Source: Pseudorasbora parva (lineage: Eukaryota; Chordata; Actinopteri; Cypriniformes; Gobionidae). From it: a stretch of DNA of 64,000 nucleotides. Location: contig NC_090177.1 in NCBI RefSeq assembly GCF_024679245.1, forward strand, positions 41,752,018-41,816,017, in the 5' to 3' direction. The position numbers and the translations under genes were made by a program. How positions within the stretch are numbered: position 1 is the first letter of the stretch; every line of letters begins with the position of its first letter. Under the pieces are notes generated by a model that had not been told where the DNA came from, made no database searches, and saw only the letters and a list, made by a program, of their open reading frames with translations. Shown in pieces: positions 23,636 to 37,860 of the stretch.

Positions 23636-23925
23636 TAGTAGTTGGATTCTTACTGATTGTATGGGGTGGACAGGTGTCTTTATGCAGCTAAGTGGTTAAA
23701 TGGAGTGGAGGTGGACATTTTAAAGGCAGACTAACAGGTCTTTGGGGGTCAGAATTCTAGCTGATAGACAAGTGTTCAAATACTTATTTGCTTATTTTAC
23801 TTATTATTTTTTTAGATTATGTCTCTCAAAGTGGACATGCACCAACGATGACAATTTCAGACCCCTTCATGATTTCCAAGTGAGAGAACTTGCAAATAGC
23901 AGGATGTTCAAATACTTATTTTCAC

Positions 23926-23956
23926 ACACACACACACACACACATTATATATATAT
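23926..23956. repeat. (CA)n followed by (AT)n between two transposons
   Basis: A CA run and a short AT run separate the right end of the outer Tc1 from the hAT-like element. Confidence 0.85.
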
Positions 23957-24154
23957 TAGGGCCGGGACTTTAACGCGTTAATTAAGATTAATTAATTACG
24001 TGACTTTAACGCGTTAATTAATTACGCAAAAAAATTAAAAAATTAACCGCATTTATTTTTGCACCGCGGAACGTTTTTCAATGAATCCGTTTCGACGGAC
24101 CGATTATACTGGAACACCAACTAGTGCTCCGGAGTCAAGACAACAACAAACCTT

Positions 24155-24275
24155 GGGTGCGTCTCAATCAGCTCCCTAGTTCAGTAGTCAGGGCACTGAT
24201 CAGGGAGTCAGCCCATTGACTTATGTCTTGATCAGTGCCCTGACTACTGAACTAGGGAGCTGATTGAGACGCAGG
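24155..24275. mobile_element. palindromic MITE inside the hAT-like element
   Basis: The arms GGGTGCGTCTCAATCAGCT and AGCTGATTGAGACGCAGGG enclose inverted TCAGTAGTCAGGGCACTGAT. It is the same family as 12970-13079 and 39008-39129, here in a different host. Confidence 0.85.
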
Positions 24276-24281
24276 GCATGA

Positions 24282-24480
24282 GTGAACATGAACGAAGAAG
24301 CTGATGAGACCGCTTTGCTCGGCCCCGTGGATGGGAAATTTTGTTTTAAAAAACGAAAGAATGGAAGCGTCGTCAAGAGCAGGGTTGTGTGCAAGCTATA
24401 CAACAAGGAATTTGCGTATATCACCGCAGCACATCGAGCCTCAAATATCACAAATATGCTTTTGCTTAACTTAATGGCAA
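24282..24480 (+). pseudogene. hAT transposase N-terminal (BED zinc finger) remnant
   Basis: The frame reads MNMNEEADETALLGPVDGKF, then KSRVVCKLYNKEFAYITAAH. The pattern C-K-L-x-x-K-E-F-x-Y resembles the BED finger at the start of hAT transposases, but the second Cys of the C-x2-C pair is Tyr and the His pair is not kept. The frame ends without a catalytic domain. An internal deletion derivative is the simplest reading. Confidence 0.6.
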
Positions 24481-24703
24481 ACATTGCGCTGGTCTGCTGG
24501 ACTGAAATAAATAAACAATATTTTGTTGATTAAGCTCATGTATTCAGTCATTATTCAATGGTATACTAAAAATACATGTGAAAAATTACTTCTCATTGTT
24601 CTCAGGTAAAATATTTATATGCGATTAAAATGCGATTAATTTCGATTAATTAATTACAAAGCCTCTAATTAATTAGATTAATTTTTTTAATCGAGTCCCG
24701 GCG

Positions 24704-25509
<806 letters not shown>

Positions 25510-25569
25510 CTCCCAAAAGCTGTCCATGGCCTCATCAGAGACAGTGGAGTCATCGTAAGAGCCAGACAT
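25510..25569 (-). CDS. pacsin1: PACSIN1 coding exon 1 (start codon exon)
   Basis: The ATG at 25569 opens 20 codons, MSGSYDDSTVSDEAMDSFWE, ending in phase 0 at donor GTACAA. MSGSYDD and SFWEVGNYKR across the junction match PACSIN1 N-termini, which supports this start. The exon continues upstream as 5' UTR. Confidence 0.95.
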
Positions 25570-25630
25570 CGTGCTGGGTGATGCGAAGCAAGACTGAACA
25601 CGTCTGCAGAAAAGCGGACTTCCTCAAGCA
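25570..25630 (-). other. pacsin1: 5' UTR part of PACSIN1 exon with upstream splice acceptor
   Basis: The gene strand reads a strong acceptor, TCTCTTTCTTTTTTAG, immediately before 25630, followed by 61 bases up to the ATG. The exon is therefore internal and a noncoding first exon must lie further right. Confidence 0.75.
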
Positions 25631-26620
25631 CTAAAAAAGAAAGAGACACACACATAGAGACACCGTTTGGACACACAAGTCACATAAAACATATGTATGA
25701 ATGCCATTTCAGTAGATAACTCAATATCAAACTGGCATTTGTTTGAAAGCACAAGCTAAATTTCATTCAAAACATCTCATGAACTGTTAATCTGAAATGA
25801 TAAAACAATAGATAAAGTGTTCAAAGTGTCAAGAAAAGACGACAGTGTCTGCTATGACACCTGTTTAAACTTGAGGAGAACTGATTTCTACCAAAAAAAA
25901 TTGTTGTTACGTAGAAACCGTTCTACATTGGTCCTAATATACGAGTACATGTGATTCAGAGAAATAAATGCACACACTGAAAAAACATGCATACACCTCT
26001 CTTCCAGATGTGAAATCTATTTCTGCATATCCAACAAGACAACTGCGGTCTTCAAGCCTTCTTGGTTTGGGGAAGTTCCACTCAAAAAAAACTGAAATAA
26101 ATCATTTCACATCATAGAGCTGCACTACAAATAACCTTTATCCAGCAGGATGATTTCAATGCACCAGAATGCATTAAGAATCTCTTGTTTTCCTCTCCAA
26201 ATCCTCTCCAAACATCTCTTTTCATGTTTGTTTTCACCTGGATGCTTTAAAATTGTCTCCCCTTTTCACTTCTTAGCACGATTAGCAGTGTTTACTGGAA
26301 TGTTTCTAAAGCAAGTGAATATAATATTTATTGTCTGTCAAAATGACAGAAATCCCTTTGAAATTTTATCACCAAATGGCCCTCTATTTTAATGATCTGA
26401 GCACATGGTCTGAAGCATATAGTGCAGGTGCCCTTAAGGGGTTTCTGAATCCACTTTTGCTATATAAAAGACATAACGCTGGACGCTGACTACCTGCCTA
26501 TGGGCTCATATTACTAACGTTCTCTTTAAATAACATAAAAAATAACACAATAATGATTCATAAAGCGCCAAAGCTTCAGGAAGCAGTATTTTAAAATCTG
26601 CCATCACTATATAAGCCGTT
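25631..26620. other. upstream sequence, nothing recognised
   Basis: No exon, promoter or repeat can be defined here. It is presumably 5' intron of PACSIN1. Confidence 0.45.
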
Positions 26621-26624
26621 ATTC

Positions 26625-26835
26625 TTGCCGCTTTATTAAAATGATTGTAGAGCCACTGTAGTGAGATGGGCTTTGTAACAACGTCTTTAGTGCCTTTATG
26701 GGTCTTAAGAGAGGAAATGACATTGGTGTCAATGAAGGCCTTTCTGAGCCATCAGATTTACGGCTGTCGAATGACATGAGGGTGAGGAATTAATGACAGA
26801 ATTTTCATTTTTGGGTGAACTAACCCTTTAAGCTA
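26625..26835. mobile_element. arm of a foldback transposon
   Basis: AAAATGATTGTAGAGCC, then GTGCCTTTATGGGTCTTAAG and TTTTTGGGTGAACTAACCC, match the longer copy at 33745-33985 almost base for base. The last phrase is also the terminus of the foldback at 49548-50231. Confidence 0.7.
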
Positions 26836-27220
26836 TAGTATATTTGTATTTTATTATAACACGCAATTAAGTGTCTAAAAACCTTCATAAGGACTTATTT
26901 CATAAGTCTGACTCTTTTTAACCCTTAAATGCATACCTCGGGTCGTTAGAGACCTGAGACGTCATTCACTACCCTGCTCCTCATTAATTTTTTAAAGTTA
27001 GACATCAACCTTCCTAGTATTCCTCAATCAATCCATTTTAAACAATATAACAAGAAAAAAATAATAGAATTATAATTGAATGCCTGTTTTTTCACTAGTT
27101 TTTTGTCAAAATTGTATAGGGTCGCTAACGCCCCGAGGTGTGTAGGATTGTACGTATATTTTTTTTACACAAAGATAAATTAATCTATAATGACGAAATA
27201 GGGCGCAATTCACCTTTATT

Positions 27221-27234
27221 CCACAAGGTGGCAA
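27221..27234 (+). promoter_or_regulatory. CTCF-like motif in a transposon
   Basis: CCACAAGGTGGCAA is close to the CTCF core. Consensus match only. Confidence 0.25.
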
Positions 27235-27272
27235 TGTCTGATACCCAATGATGAAGTGACGTTTCACTCATA

Positions 27273-27850
27273 AGCCCCTTTCACACTGCACGTCGGACAC
27301 GCAGTATTCCCGGAGCATTGCCGGGTCGCCTTCTGTGTGAAAGCAACCACGTCCCGGGATTGATTACCGAATTGAACCCGGGTCAGGGACCTAGTAACAT
27401 TGCGGGATTCGATCCAGGACGAGCGCTGTGTGAACAAAAGCCAAAACTAATGCCGCAACGTGTACGTAGTTATCGTGCGACTCCTAGAGCTTGTTTTTTT
27501 CAATAATACAACCCTGCAGTGCCAGAAGAGCTAGTCGGTGTTTTAAACGCAGAGAGTGTTCGTATACAAAAGAAACTAAAATTAAACAAGCAGAAATGTG
27601 CGCAAACTGGACACAAGTCGAGACCACAGAGCTCCTTACTATCCGCGCTGAAGCTGAGATCGCTGGCCATTATACGTCACATCCGGATGTCACGTGTCAA
27701 CTCGTTCCGGGACCGTTACGGGTTGTGTGTGAAAGCGCACATATTACGGTATTTCGCTGGCTGTGTGAATGGACCAAATCTAGCGGCCAGCGAACAAATG
27801 CCGGGTCGCATTATCCGTGTATTTGCTGGAATCGCAGTGTGAAAGGGGCT
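27273..27850. mobile_element. MITE inserted in the piggyBac-like element
   Basis: The termini AGCCCCTTTCACACTG and CAGTGTGAAAGGGGCT are flanked by ATA on both sides. The 578-bp body is GC-richer than its host and noncoding. Confidence 0.8.
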
Positions 27851-28171
27851 ATAGTTACCTCTGACAGAAAACGAAACAATAGTCTGCAAAACTTGAAATG
27901 GCTCAGTGATTTACAGCAGAGAGCAAGTACTAAACACAATCAACTATTAGTCTCACTGTCTCTTGATGATGGATGTGCTCAAGAAGCTGTCAGTGATCAA
28001 AATATTGATTTTGAAGACATTGAAAATGAGTTCAGAGAATATGCTCGAGATCGCGAATATGAGGCAGATGCTGAATATACTGGTAAACGAACTCTGACGA
28101 GGAAAGATGATGATGGTATAAAACATCTGCTCAAACTGAATCCTTTCAAGCTCCAAAAGGTAACGAAATAG
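27851..28171 (+). pseudogene. possible piggyBac transposase N-terminal remnant
   Basis: The host part of an open frame reads TSDRKRNNSLQNLKWLSDLQ, then VSDQNIDFEDIENEFREYAR. It is an acidic, coiled-coil-like stretch such as precedes the catalytic domain in piggyBac proteins. No DDD catalytic motif is present. The frame upstream of 27851 belongs to the MITE, so the long open frame starting near 27491 is chimeric. The protein assignment is weak and rests mainly on the element ends. Confidence 0.4.
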
Positions 28172-28349
28172 GTTTTATTTTATTCTTCTGCAAGTGTTAC
28201 TCTAACATCAGGAGTTTTATATATTATCACGACAGGTAGAGGTCTATTCGTGTTAAATATAGATCCGGGTCGCTAACGACCCGAATATGTAAGAATGTTT
28301 GGCGAAACAGTCATGCATTTAAGAGGTAAAAGTGTACTTTCTTGTTACA

Positions 28350-28490
28350 CAGGTTTTGCAGATGCGTGTATCCAAAGTGACTCGGCATTTAGGGAAGGCA
28401 TGCATTGTATCAGTTAATGACTCCCTGGAATCAAACCCATGACCTTGGTGCAGTGCTCTGCTGTTTGAGCTACAGGAACACTCATTTAGT
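28350..28490 (-). repeat. tRNA-derived SINE fragment
   Basis: The minus strand reads TTCCTGTAGCTCAAACAGC (A-box-like), then AAGGTCATGGGTTTGATTCC (B-box-like), then the tail ACTTTGGATACACGCATCTG. This matches the common cyprinid tRNA-derived SINE with a tail of the CTTTGGATAAAAGCGTCTG type. It is not a functional tRNA. Confidence 0.7.
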
Positions 28491-28499
28491 CTGCTGACT

Positions 28500-29780
28500 A
28501 CATGCAAAAAAAAAGGCTAGAAGTGCTGCCGCGTTACTAATTAACACATTTTATTTACAGCATACTGCTTATCACAGGAAAACAAACAATTGCTGGCCGA
28601 ACAAATTACAGCAAAAATTAAACAGAACCGCTTTGACCCACTCAACCACAACACGGCTTCACAAACCTAGAACTATATCTGAGGCTGATGCACACAGATT
28701 CATTACACAGTAAACCCGGAGCCCTGAGCAATGCAGAAGTGAATGTGGTTTAATGAGTCTTTAACCCAGTTTCTGAAACCCAGGTTCCTTAAGCCCACAA
28801 ATGTCTGATGACACACATTGAGCACAGTAGAGGAAGCATATTGACACAGGCAGCCATCTTGTAAGATTTTGCAGCCTTCAGATTTCACAGTTTATTAACT
28901 ATTTGCTTGGTTTATAAAGCATGTTTGCATATTCAAGGATGATACACTGTATTGATACACTAACAGAAGGCATAAAAAAAACTAAATCTGTAGAAAAATG
29001 GTACTGATAATTTTCTGCCAAAACACTATTCGGTACGGACCTTTCCTTTAAACTTAAAGCACAGGACAATGCATAATTCAAAAATATGAGGAAACCACCT
29101 GTGAAAAATCGATTCTTTCATCTAAACATTACTTTACTCAATGTTTCTAGACTATTTTTAAATTGAATTTTCTACATTAATTTCTAAAGAAGGCTCTCTG
29201 AACAATGGGGCCACCATACACCAAACAAACCGTTTAAAACAACAAAAAGTGTTTACACAGAATACAATTCTTACATATTGAAGATTATTTTGTACAACCA
29301 ACTGTTAAATTACCTTTTTAAGTTGTTCTGCAACAACTTCTGCAAGTTGTTTTACTTTCATGAATGTTAATGTTCTTATTTTAAGCATGAAAATGCTTTC
29401 TTGAAACAAAGTCTCTCTAATTTGAATTATGAAGCCATATCCACTTGATAATTCTACTTCACATGTTATATGACAGAAATGATGAAGCCAAGACTGACTC
29501 ATTTGCATTTAAAGGGACACACACAAAAACAATGCAGTTTTTTTTTTTTGCTCACCCTAAAAAAGTGACAGTTATATAAATGATCAGTGGAGTAGGCTAG
29601 TTTGAGCTAAAACCACATACATCAGAGGACCTTGGGACATCAGAGACAAGATTTTAAATAATGAAATTGTAAAAAGGGGCATTTTAGGACCCCTTTAATG
29701 ATATTATTGAACTTTAAGTGAATTTAGTTCATTTAAAATATATTTAACCATATAACATTTAATTTGGCAATACTACCGTG
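28500..29780. other. nothing recognised
   Basis: AT-rich sequence without supportable genes or repeats. Confidence 0.45.
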
Positions 29781-30020
29781 CACACTTTTTATAACCTGTA
29801 AGAGTTTCAATCCAACGGTTGACAAATAGCTACTGACTTCCATGGTAGGAAAAAAATACTATGGAAGTCAATGGGTGCCCTCAACTGTTTGGTTACAGAC
29901 ATTCTTTAAAATATCTTCTTCTGTGTTCAACAAAAGAAAGAAACTCATACAGGTTTTTAACAACATGAGGGTGTGTAAATGATGACAGAATTTAAATTTT
30001 TGGGTGAACTATCCCTTTAA
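29780..30020. mobile_element. foldback element fragment (Angel-like)
   Basis: CTTCCATGGTAGGAAAAAAA and TACTATGGAAGTCAATGGG form the centre. AAAATATCTTCTTCTGTGT and TTTTTGGGTGAACTATCCC form the right arm. The left arm is mostly missing. Confidence 0.75.
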
Positions 30021-31560
30021 TAAACATAGTCAGGACAATGTCCCCTCTTTAGAACAACTAAACGGGCTTTTATTTTATGAATATATTATCTGCAAGTGCA
30101 GGATTGTTTTTTAATATAATACTTCTAAGATTTGTGCACACTCAAAACAATCAAGCACATTTCTTTTTCACAGGGGATGAGACTTGATTGCAAGTGCTTA
30201 GTAATGTTTTTGCACCAATGTTGTGTGCAATAGTTGCACAACCGTTTCGTTAATTTGCCCTAAAGTGAAGAATAATGGCTGCTTCTGTCACTTCTCTGGC
30301 ATTTTATCAGAACAATTTCTGAACGGAGTCACAATGTACTAATTACAGTCATTACTGTCTAACCTGTCAGGGGTCAGGGAAACACTGACATAAATTGTTG
30401 CCAGCATAAGAAAAACTATCATTAGATATCATCAAAAGACAACATAGTGGTGTAATATAATTAGCTTACTGCAAAGCATTCTGTTTCTGTATTAATTTTG
30501 GATTATCCAATGAGCTACATAAGCGTACCAAAAGAGGTTATTTGCGGTATTTATATTTAGGTTACTGTTATTTATACATTTAGGATACTGTAGAGAAAGT
30601 CTCCACTCCTTGTCTAGATTACAGCTCTGCTCTTGAGATTCACGGGATGATTTTTCAACAGGACCTCATGCATCCTGGACACTTTGAACTGTCTTTCCTA
30701 AAGCATCCATAAACACACATACGTATAAATAAATCAATTCAATTTTACACAAATGCATATGCACAAAAAGACCATAAGAACATTTCAGTGAAGTGTGTCC
30801 AAAGATCTGACTTGTTATATCATATGCGTCCTGCAGTGGTTATCATAAAAGATAAATCACTGATCTACTCCAAAACGACCCCTGGCAGAACCAAACATAA
30901 GGAACAATTCTTCCATTCATAAAGAATACATATAGCTCTTTGTTTTAAACTCACCAACAGTGAACCCATCCACAAACAATGGTAGGACCTTTTAAGAGTA
31001 AAATGTTCCAGATATCTGTACGCAGGTACGGCTGCAGATATTATCTGCCTTTTTTTGTTGTTGTTCTGCACTAAATTCTTATGCGGTCTCGGAGAGTGTC
31101 TGGAGCTCATGTAGAGGATAATCCTGCGGTGTTCCACTTGAATGGCTTAGACAGCATGAGACATGGGGTTATGGGGAGGAGCGAGAGAACGAGAGAGAGA
31201 GGGGGGGGGGGGGGACTGGAGCACTGGAAGAGGGTGTGATCACATTCACACACTGGGGAACATTGTGATGGAAAGCTGCTGGTTGCTCTGGTGAGAGGAA
31301 ATGTGTACATTTGCTTTTGTTTTGGTAAAGCTGTGCAAATCATCAGTTTGTAAAAATGTTGGGTCGCCCCATAACTCCCCCACTCTCCAAAACACCCCCA
31401 GAACTAAACTGAATGGGTTTGGTTCTGGCTAAAACTCATCATGCATGCATAAGGAAAGTAGTTCTCACCTCAATATCGCAACATGCCAACAATGTGCCTG
31501 AACACACCTGGTTTTCAGACCAGCACGCCCATGGGCACACAGATGGACGTGAGTGCATTT
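30021..31560. other. nothing recognised apart from a G tract
   Basis: No gene. A purine stretch GAGAGAGAG followed by about 14 G lies at about 31190-31214. Confidence 0.45.
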
Positions 31561-31569
31561 GCTATTTAA

Positions 31570-32150
31570 ACATTGTGACGCTAGTCTGAGCATCAAGATG
31601 TTTGGTCTGGGAACACACCATTGGCAGGGCTCAATCTGAGGGGCGGATAAACGGTTGTCTTTCAAACTCCCTCTGCACACAATGGGATAGCGCTACAACC
31701 AACCAGCGCGCTATCAGTGGTGAGACAACAGTAAGCAGCGGGTTGTGGCCATGCGTTTTCCCACAAGCGGAGCTAGTTGATAGATTAAACTTTTGCCATA
31801 TCCAGTCGGCCAAACGTCCTTTTTTTAAGAATGACTTCAGTGCCGCTCTTTGTTAGCAGGGATTTCAGGGAACAAGCACAACCCTGCCGCCATTATGTTA
31901 AGCCCGCCCACTATACACGATGTGATTGGCCTGACTACAGTTTGGATTTTCTAGCTTGTAAGTAGGGCGGAGAGTGGCTAGACGACCCTGGCTGCAAATT
32001 ACATTTTCTAGGGTGCGTCAAGATATCTAGGGTAGCGCGACACTGGATGTGAAAATTATAACTACGTCGGGCTGAAACTAGCAAAAAACACTTGCATCGC
32101 GACTGGCTCTGCATTGCATTGGGCGTATGAAAGGGCCCTATGTTTCTTGA
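31570..32150. repeat. dispersed repeat, inverted partner of 35500-35800
   Basis: CATCAAGATGTTTGGTCTGG, GGCGGATAAACGGTTGTC, TTTCAAACTCCCTCTGCAC and GAATGACTTCAGTGCCG all recur in inverse orientation at about 35540-35775. The identity is high enough for a shared mobile family. No coding part was found. Confidence 0.7.
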
Positions 32151-32204
32151 GGCACTTTGTAAAAATGTAAAAAAAAAATGCATTTACGTTACAGATACAG
32201 ATAT

Positions 32205-32540
32205 AGAGGCCAGTGACATTGCCCGTATCATCAAGCCATACAGAGTGAAAATCAACAGCGATGAGACCAAAGTTATGGAAACCGACGGCTCACCGGTGTT
32301 CGTACACTTCGAAGGGAGTCCAAAAAGTACAAGACTTCAAGTACTTAGGATCTCTGATCCAAAAAAGAAGATCACCCCGACTGCTGAAATTCTAAGCCGA
32401 ATTGGTCAGGCAACAGCAGCAGTGTTGGTGTTTGTGGAAGAAGGCCGACACCACTACTATGATTAAGATACGACTCTTCCGAACCCTGGTCATTCCTATC
32501 CTATTATATGGATCAGAAACCTGGAACGTCCTTAAAGGGG
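32205..32540 (+). pseudogene. non-LTR retrotransposon reverse-transcriptase fragment
   Basis: Frames read ASDIARIIKPYRVKINSDETK, FKYLGSLIQKK and, after shifts, EILSRIGQA, LWRKADTTTMIKIRLFRTLV and PILLYGSETWNVL. These are the conserved end of the reverse-transcriptase domain of LINEs (the YLGS, TKIRL and LLYGSETW motifs). Only about 110 codons remain, with at least one frameshift. The clade cannot be told. Confidence 0.75.
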
Positions 32541-33245
32541 TACTTTGAATGTGTATTTAAACTGGGTCAATTATGTAGTAGAAATGTGAAACTATTTTAG
32601 AAGTTGATGCCTTCTAGACTGAGAAAAGCCAGAAAATGTATTTCAGACAGGTCCACTTGAGTCAAAAACACCATAGACAAACTTTTAGTTAACTTTTTAT
32701 TGCATATTTTGCATAAATTAACACTTGGCGGTAGGGCTCTGTTCTAAATTCCCCATCCTTTTCATGAGCTGGAAAAGCCAAGACTAGGAATGGCAGTTTC
32801 CGGGGACATCCTCCCAAATTTCCAAACTAGGAAGGCATTGTAAATCCCCCATTTAGAAAAGAACTTGCATCAATGACACAGTTGACACTGATAAAGTTAA
32901 ACAAAGTTAAGGAGGAGCTGGGGGAGAGGTGGGTTATAAAGCAGCATGCAGTGGAAGCAGCAATCAGGCAGACTGAAATAAAGCTACACTTAAGTCAGAC
33001 GCCCTGTTCAAGGGTTGCCAATTGAGTGCATGGGATCAGCTAATATGGGCGGGGTTGGAATTTTTCCAATCAGCTGATAGCCGAGCTTGACTACTTGGCC
33101 TGCATGAACTAACGGAGATGCTTAATTTTTGGCTCGTGGATAAAAGACAACAAATCCCAGAATGCACTTGCTTCGCTGCCCTATGAGGCCACTCCCAAGC
33201 CACACCTACCTGTTACATCACTTGCCCACCATAGCACCGCCCCCA
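32534..33245. repeat. dispersed repeat, direct partner of 53333-53550
   Basis: GGGGTACTTTGAATGTG, ATTTAAACTGGGTCA, TTCTAGACTGAGAAAAG, then CCCAGAATGCACTTGCTTCG and GTGAGG-like GAGGCCACTCCCAAG match the copy near 53333-53530. The block at about 32660-33140 is absent there, so it is an insertion here or a deletion there. Confidence 0.65.
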
Positions 33246-33446
33246 CCGTCGTTTTCATTTTTCATTTTTATAGTAATAAAATAATTTAGTTCAGTTCGAG
33301 AACAGACTACAATTAAAAACTGAACGTGTCCGTTCAATAAAATGTGAGTGAGCGAGAGTCACGGCACATCATGACTTTGCGTAAACATACACACAACTTT
33401 CTCAGAGCTGGAGCTATCTGCGTGTATGTCTACGCCGAAACAAACC

Positions 33447-33565
<119 letters not shown>

Positions 33566-33744
33566 TGGGTAGGTTTAGGGGTAGGGCCAGTGTAGGGATG
33601 ATAGAATGAAACGGCGTTGATAAACACGCTAAAAAGCATACGAATTGGTGTATCATACATACGCCATTTCATGAGATCGGCCTGCTATAGTAAGTCGTTA
33701 TTTGGTTGTTGTTTTTTGCGCACAAAAGCTGTTCTCGTCTCTTC

Positions 33745-33985
33745 ATAAAATGATTGTAGAGCCGCTGTAGTGAGATGGGCTTTGTAACGACGTCTTTAGT
33801 GCCTTTATGGGTCTTGAGAGAGGAAATGACATTGGTGTCAATGAAGGCCTTTCTGAGCCATCGGATTTCAACACTAATATCTTCATCTGTGTCTGAAGAT
33901 GAACGGAGGTCTTACGGCTGCCCAACCACATTAGGGTGAGGAATTAATGACAGAATTCTCATTTTTGGGTGAACTAACCCTTTAA
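33745..33985. mobile_element. arm of a foldback transposon
   Basis: This is a longer copy of 26625-26835. It also shares TCTGAAGATGAACGGAGGTC and TTTTTGGGTGAACTAACCC with the complete foldback at 49548-50231. Confidence 0.75.
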
Positions 33986-34004
33986 TGCTAAATGCTGAAG
34001 TAAC

Positions 34005-34260
34005 TGTTTAAAGTGATATTTCCCCCAAAAATGCACCCTTTAAGTTGTAAATGACATTCTTCTTATAGACGAATACAATCAGAGTTATATTAATAGATGT
34101 CCTGGCTCTGCCAAGTTTTATAATGGCAGTGAATGGCAGCCCAAAATTTTAAGTTCAAGTGCATGGAATATTATAATTTAAATAATACACATTTAATTGT
34201 TGGGTGAAATATTTCTTTAAAAGGAATGTGAAAAAGAAGCCAACTTTTGAGAAGGGGGGG
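34005..34260. repeat. dispersed repeat fragment
   Basis: TATTTCCCCCAAAAATGCAC and GCCAAGTTTTATAATGGCAG are phrases of a common fish repeat. It is bounded by a short G tract at 34253-34261. Name unknown. Confidence 0.4.
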
Positions 34261-34261
34261 G

Positions 34262-35495
<1,234 letters not shown>

Positions 35496-35499
35496 TTGA

Positions 35500-35800
35500 C
35501 CGCGACTCTGGAAGACTTGTAGTTAAGCTTTTCTCTGAGAAAAGAACAAAGAACGGCACTGAAGTCATTCTTAAAAAGGGAAGATGTGTTCAGAGTTTAG
35601 CCGACCGGATACGGCGAATGTTTAATCTGTCAACAAGCTCTTCTTCACCTTCGTTGCTCTGGTTGGTTGTAGCGCTATCCTATCGCGTGCAGAGGGAGTT
35701 TGAAAGACAACCGTTTATCCGCCCCTCGGATTGAGCTGCCAATGGTGAGTTTCCAGACCAAACATCTTGATGTGGGTCTGGCTTGTCAGGCTAGCGAACT
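35500..35800. repeat. dispersed repeat, inverted partner of 31570-31860
   Basis: It shares long blocks in inverse orientation with 31570-31860. It also contains TTCGTTGCTCTGGTTGGTTG, which recurs near 37424, so the family has a third, more distant member. Confidence 0.7.
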
Positions 35801-36300
35801 GCATGTGTTGGATTTGCTGTGTTTTGATGCCGATGATGTACGATGTCGTAAAGCCATGTGAATCAATAGTAACGCAAGGTGTGCCGTTGTTGATGGAAGA
35901 CTTGTTCGAGATGCGTCAGCGCTGTGCAGCCCGATTGCCGTATGACAACGAGTACAGCGAGAGCAAATGACTCCTTATGTTTTTGATTCCCTCATGCAGT
36001 ATTTTTATATCATACGCGGGTCGTTCTGCACAGCGTTGAGGCATCTAGATTCAACATGCCTAGTGTGTTTGTGTTTCCCGCTGCTTCACTAGCGTTGCTG
36101 AGAAAGGTGAAACGTATACAGTGATGTAAGACCTGGTTCTGTTGTAGCTCTCAGCATGTGGAAAAGCAAACAGTTCACAGTCAAACCAACTACAAACTGG
36201 CACTAGCACTGGCTCTAAACTAGCACCGGTTCCTTCTGGCAGTAAAGGGGTACCAGACGTCACGCTGAAGGACCATTGGCTGTTCAGTTTACTTAATTAA
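35801..36300. other. nothing recognised
   Basis: No gene or repeat boundary could be supported. Confidence 0.35.
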
Positions 36301-36520
36301 ATTATGCAAACTTGTTGCCTTAATTCAATTAAGTAAGCTTTACTTAATTCTATTAAGTTGTTCTGACTTAAACCATTTAAGTTTTGTCAACTTAATTCTA
36401 TTTGTGATCTGAGGAAGCGTACTCCCAGAGTGCAACCCAGTTAAAAGTTTATTCCATCAATATTAGCAAAACATTTTTAAAATATCATTATTTAACATGA
36501 AATATAGTTATATTATATAG

Positions 36521-36590
<70 letters not shown>
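36521..36590. repeat. (AT)n microsatellite, about 70 bp
   Basis: An alternating AT tract flanked on both sides by sequence rich in TTAAGT/ACTTAA words. Confidence 0.95.
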
Positions 36591-36592
<2 letters not shown>

Positions 36593-36784
36593 CTGGTACT
36601 ATACTATATACTATACTGGTACTCAAACCAGTCAAGTAATGTTTACTTGAGTTTTCTAAGTAACAAAGGCATAGCATGCAAATAGTTCAGATTACTAAAT
36701 TATTTAAAGTAAGGTCAACAAATTATTGGACATTAGGTAAAGTTCACTAAAAAAGTCTTAGTAAGAACAGCGTTGGATTTTACA

Positions 36785-37860
36785 GTGCATCTGATTGGTA
36801 GCCTGGATGCCAGCCAAACTTAGCCCCGCCCACAAAAAATTTAGGTCGGGCAATTCGGTCTGGCCTTGCTCCATAGAGGAGTGATTATCCCCGAACAGAA
36901 ACTATTCGGACCAATGAAATCATCAAGGGCGGGCTTTAGATGATGATGGACAGATGATCAACAGTAACATAATCAGGCACGTCATCAAAAGGGCTTGGAT
37001 TATATTTGTTTGAATCCTAAACGGAGAGCTTGTTTGTTTATGCATTCACCTTCACAATTTCTCTCAGAAATGATGATCATGTTGGGTAAGTACTCTGTGT
37101 ATCATTAAATTATTTTACAACTCTGGCAAAGATTGTGTATTCCAGCCTGATTTCAGGGCGTGTGCAGACAGAGTTGCCAAGTGTTTACAACAAAACGCGG
37201 CAACTACTAGGGGGGTTCTCCGGTGAAAAAATGGCGTTTGGGTGGTAAAATGTGTGTTATTGTGGCAAGGTTGCCCTGCTAAAATTCTCACTCCAGGGTC
37301 TATATATCACATAATAGTCGCTTCAACCCGCAGACATAGAAAAGAACCCGCGGAAAAACGCGGACTTGGCATCACAGTGCAGTTGAGCTCTGTTGACATT
37401 TGACAAGTAACGTTATGCGTCCCTTCGTTGCTCTGTTTGGTTGTAGGTCTGTCCAATTGATGTCAGGCTATCTGATTGGTTGAATCCTATGAGAAAATTT
37501 GCGGACTTTATCGGTGTAACCGGAAACAAAGCCATTGCGATGCCAAACTCTCGTGGAAGAAATAAGCCGTTGAGACAACTGAACATGAACGCTTATCCTG
37601 ATCAACTAAACGCTGCATTTTTAAAACTATGTGAAGTTCTCTGCTCCATTGTTGCAGTAAACTTGCACAAACACTCTCAAATTAATCTTTTATTAGATGC
37701 ACGCCGGTCTGTTATCATTGGGACGTCAACTTTACATTTCCATGTTCCTAACCATGACGCTTAGCAAAACAATCTGCCGCCAGTCTGAACCTCTGGCTAA
37801 GCAAGACCAAAGGAGAGTGGAGAAATGGGATCAGGACAAAAAGTAATCGTGGCTCTGACT
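36785..37860. repeat. transposon-like repeat region
   Basis: It begins GGTAGCCTGGATGCCAGCC and includes TTCGTTGCTCTGTTTGGTTG (compare 35649). It ends near a CTGAACCTCTGGCTAAGCAA that weakly mirrors the start. I read it as a decayed non-autonomous element. Confidence 0.4.

Larger units (their letters stand above)
26922..28325. mobile_element. piggyBac-like element, degenerate
   Basis: The left end is TTAA followed by CCCTTAAATGCAT. The right end is ATGCATTTAAGAG followed by GTAA, a one-base change from TTAA. Subterminal GGGTCGTTAG and CTAACGACCC are inverted, and a further copy, GGGTCGCTAACGCCCCGA, lies at about 27119. TTAA flanks and such ends fit piggyBac. The body is split by a MITE. Confidence 0.55.

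Noticed and set aside
27491..28171. Novel 226-residue protein
   Set aside because: The frame starts in a MITE and continues into a transposon remnant; the MITE border is marked by its inverted end and ATA duplication.
28350..28490. tRNA gene
   Set aside because: A and B box-like sequences exist, but the stem pairing fails and a SINE tail follows. The same holds for 2048-2178 and 52593-52852.
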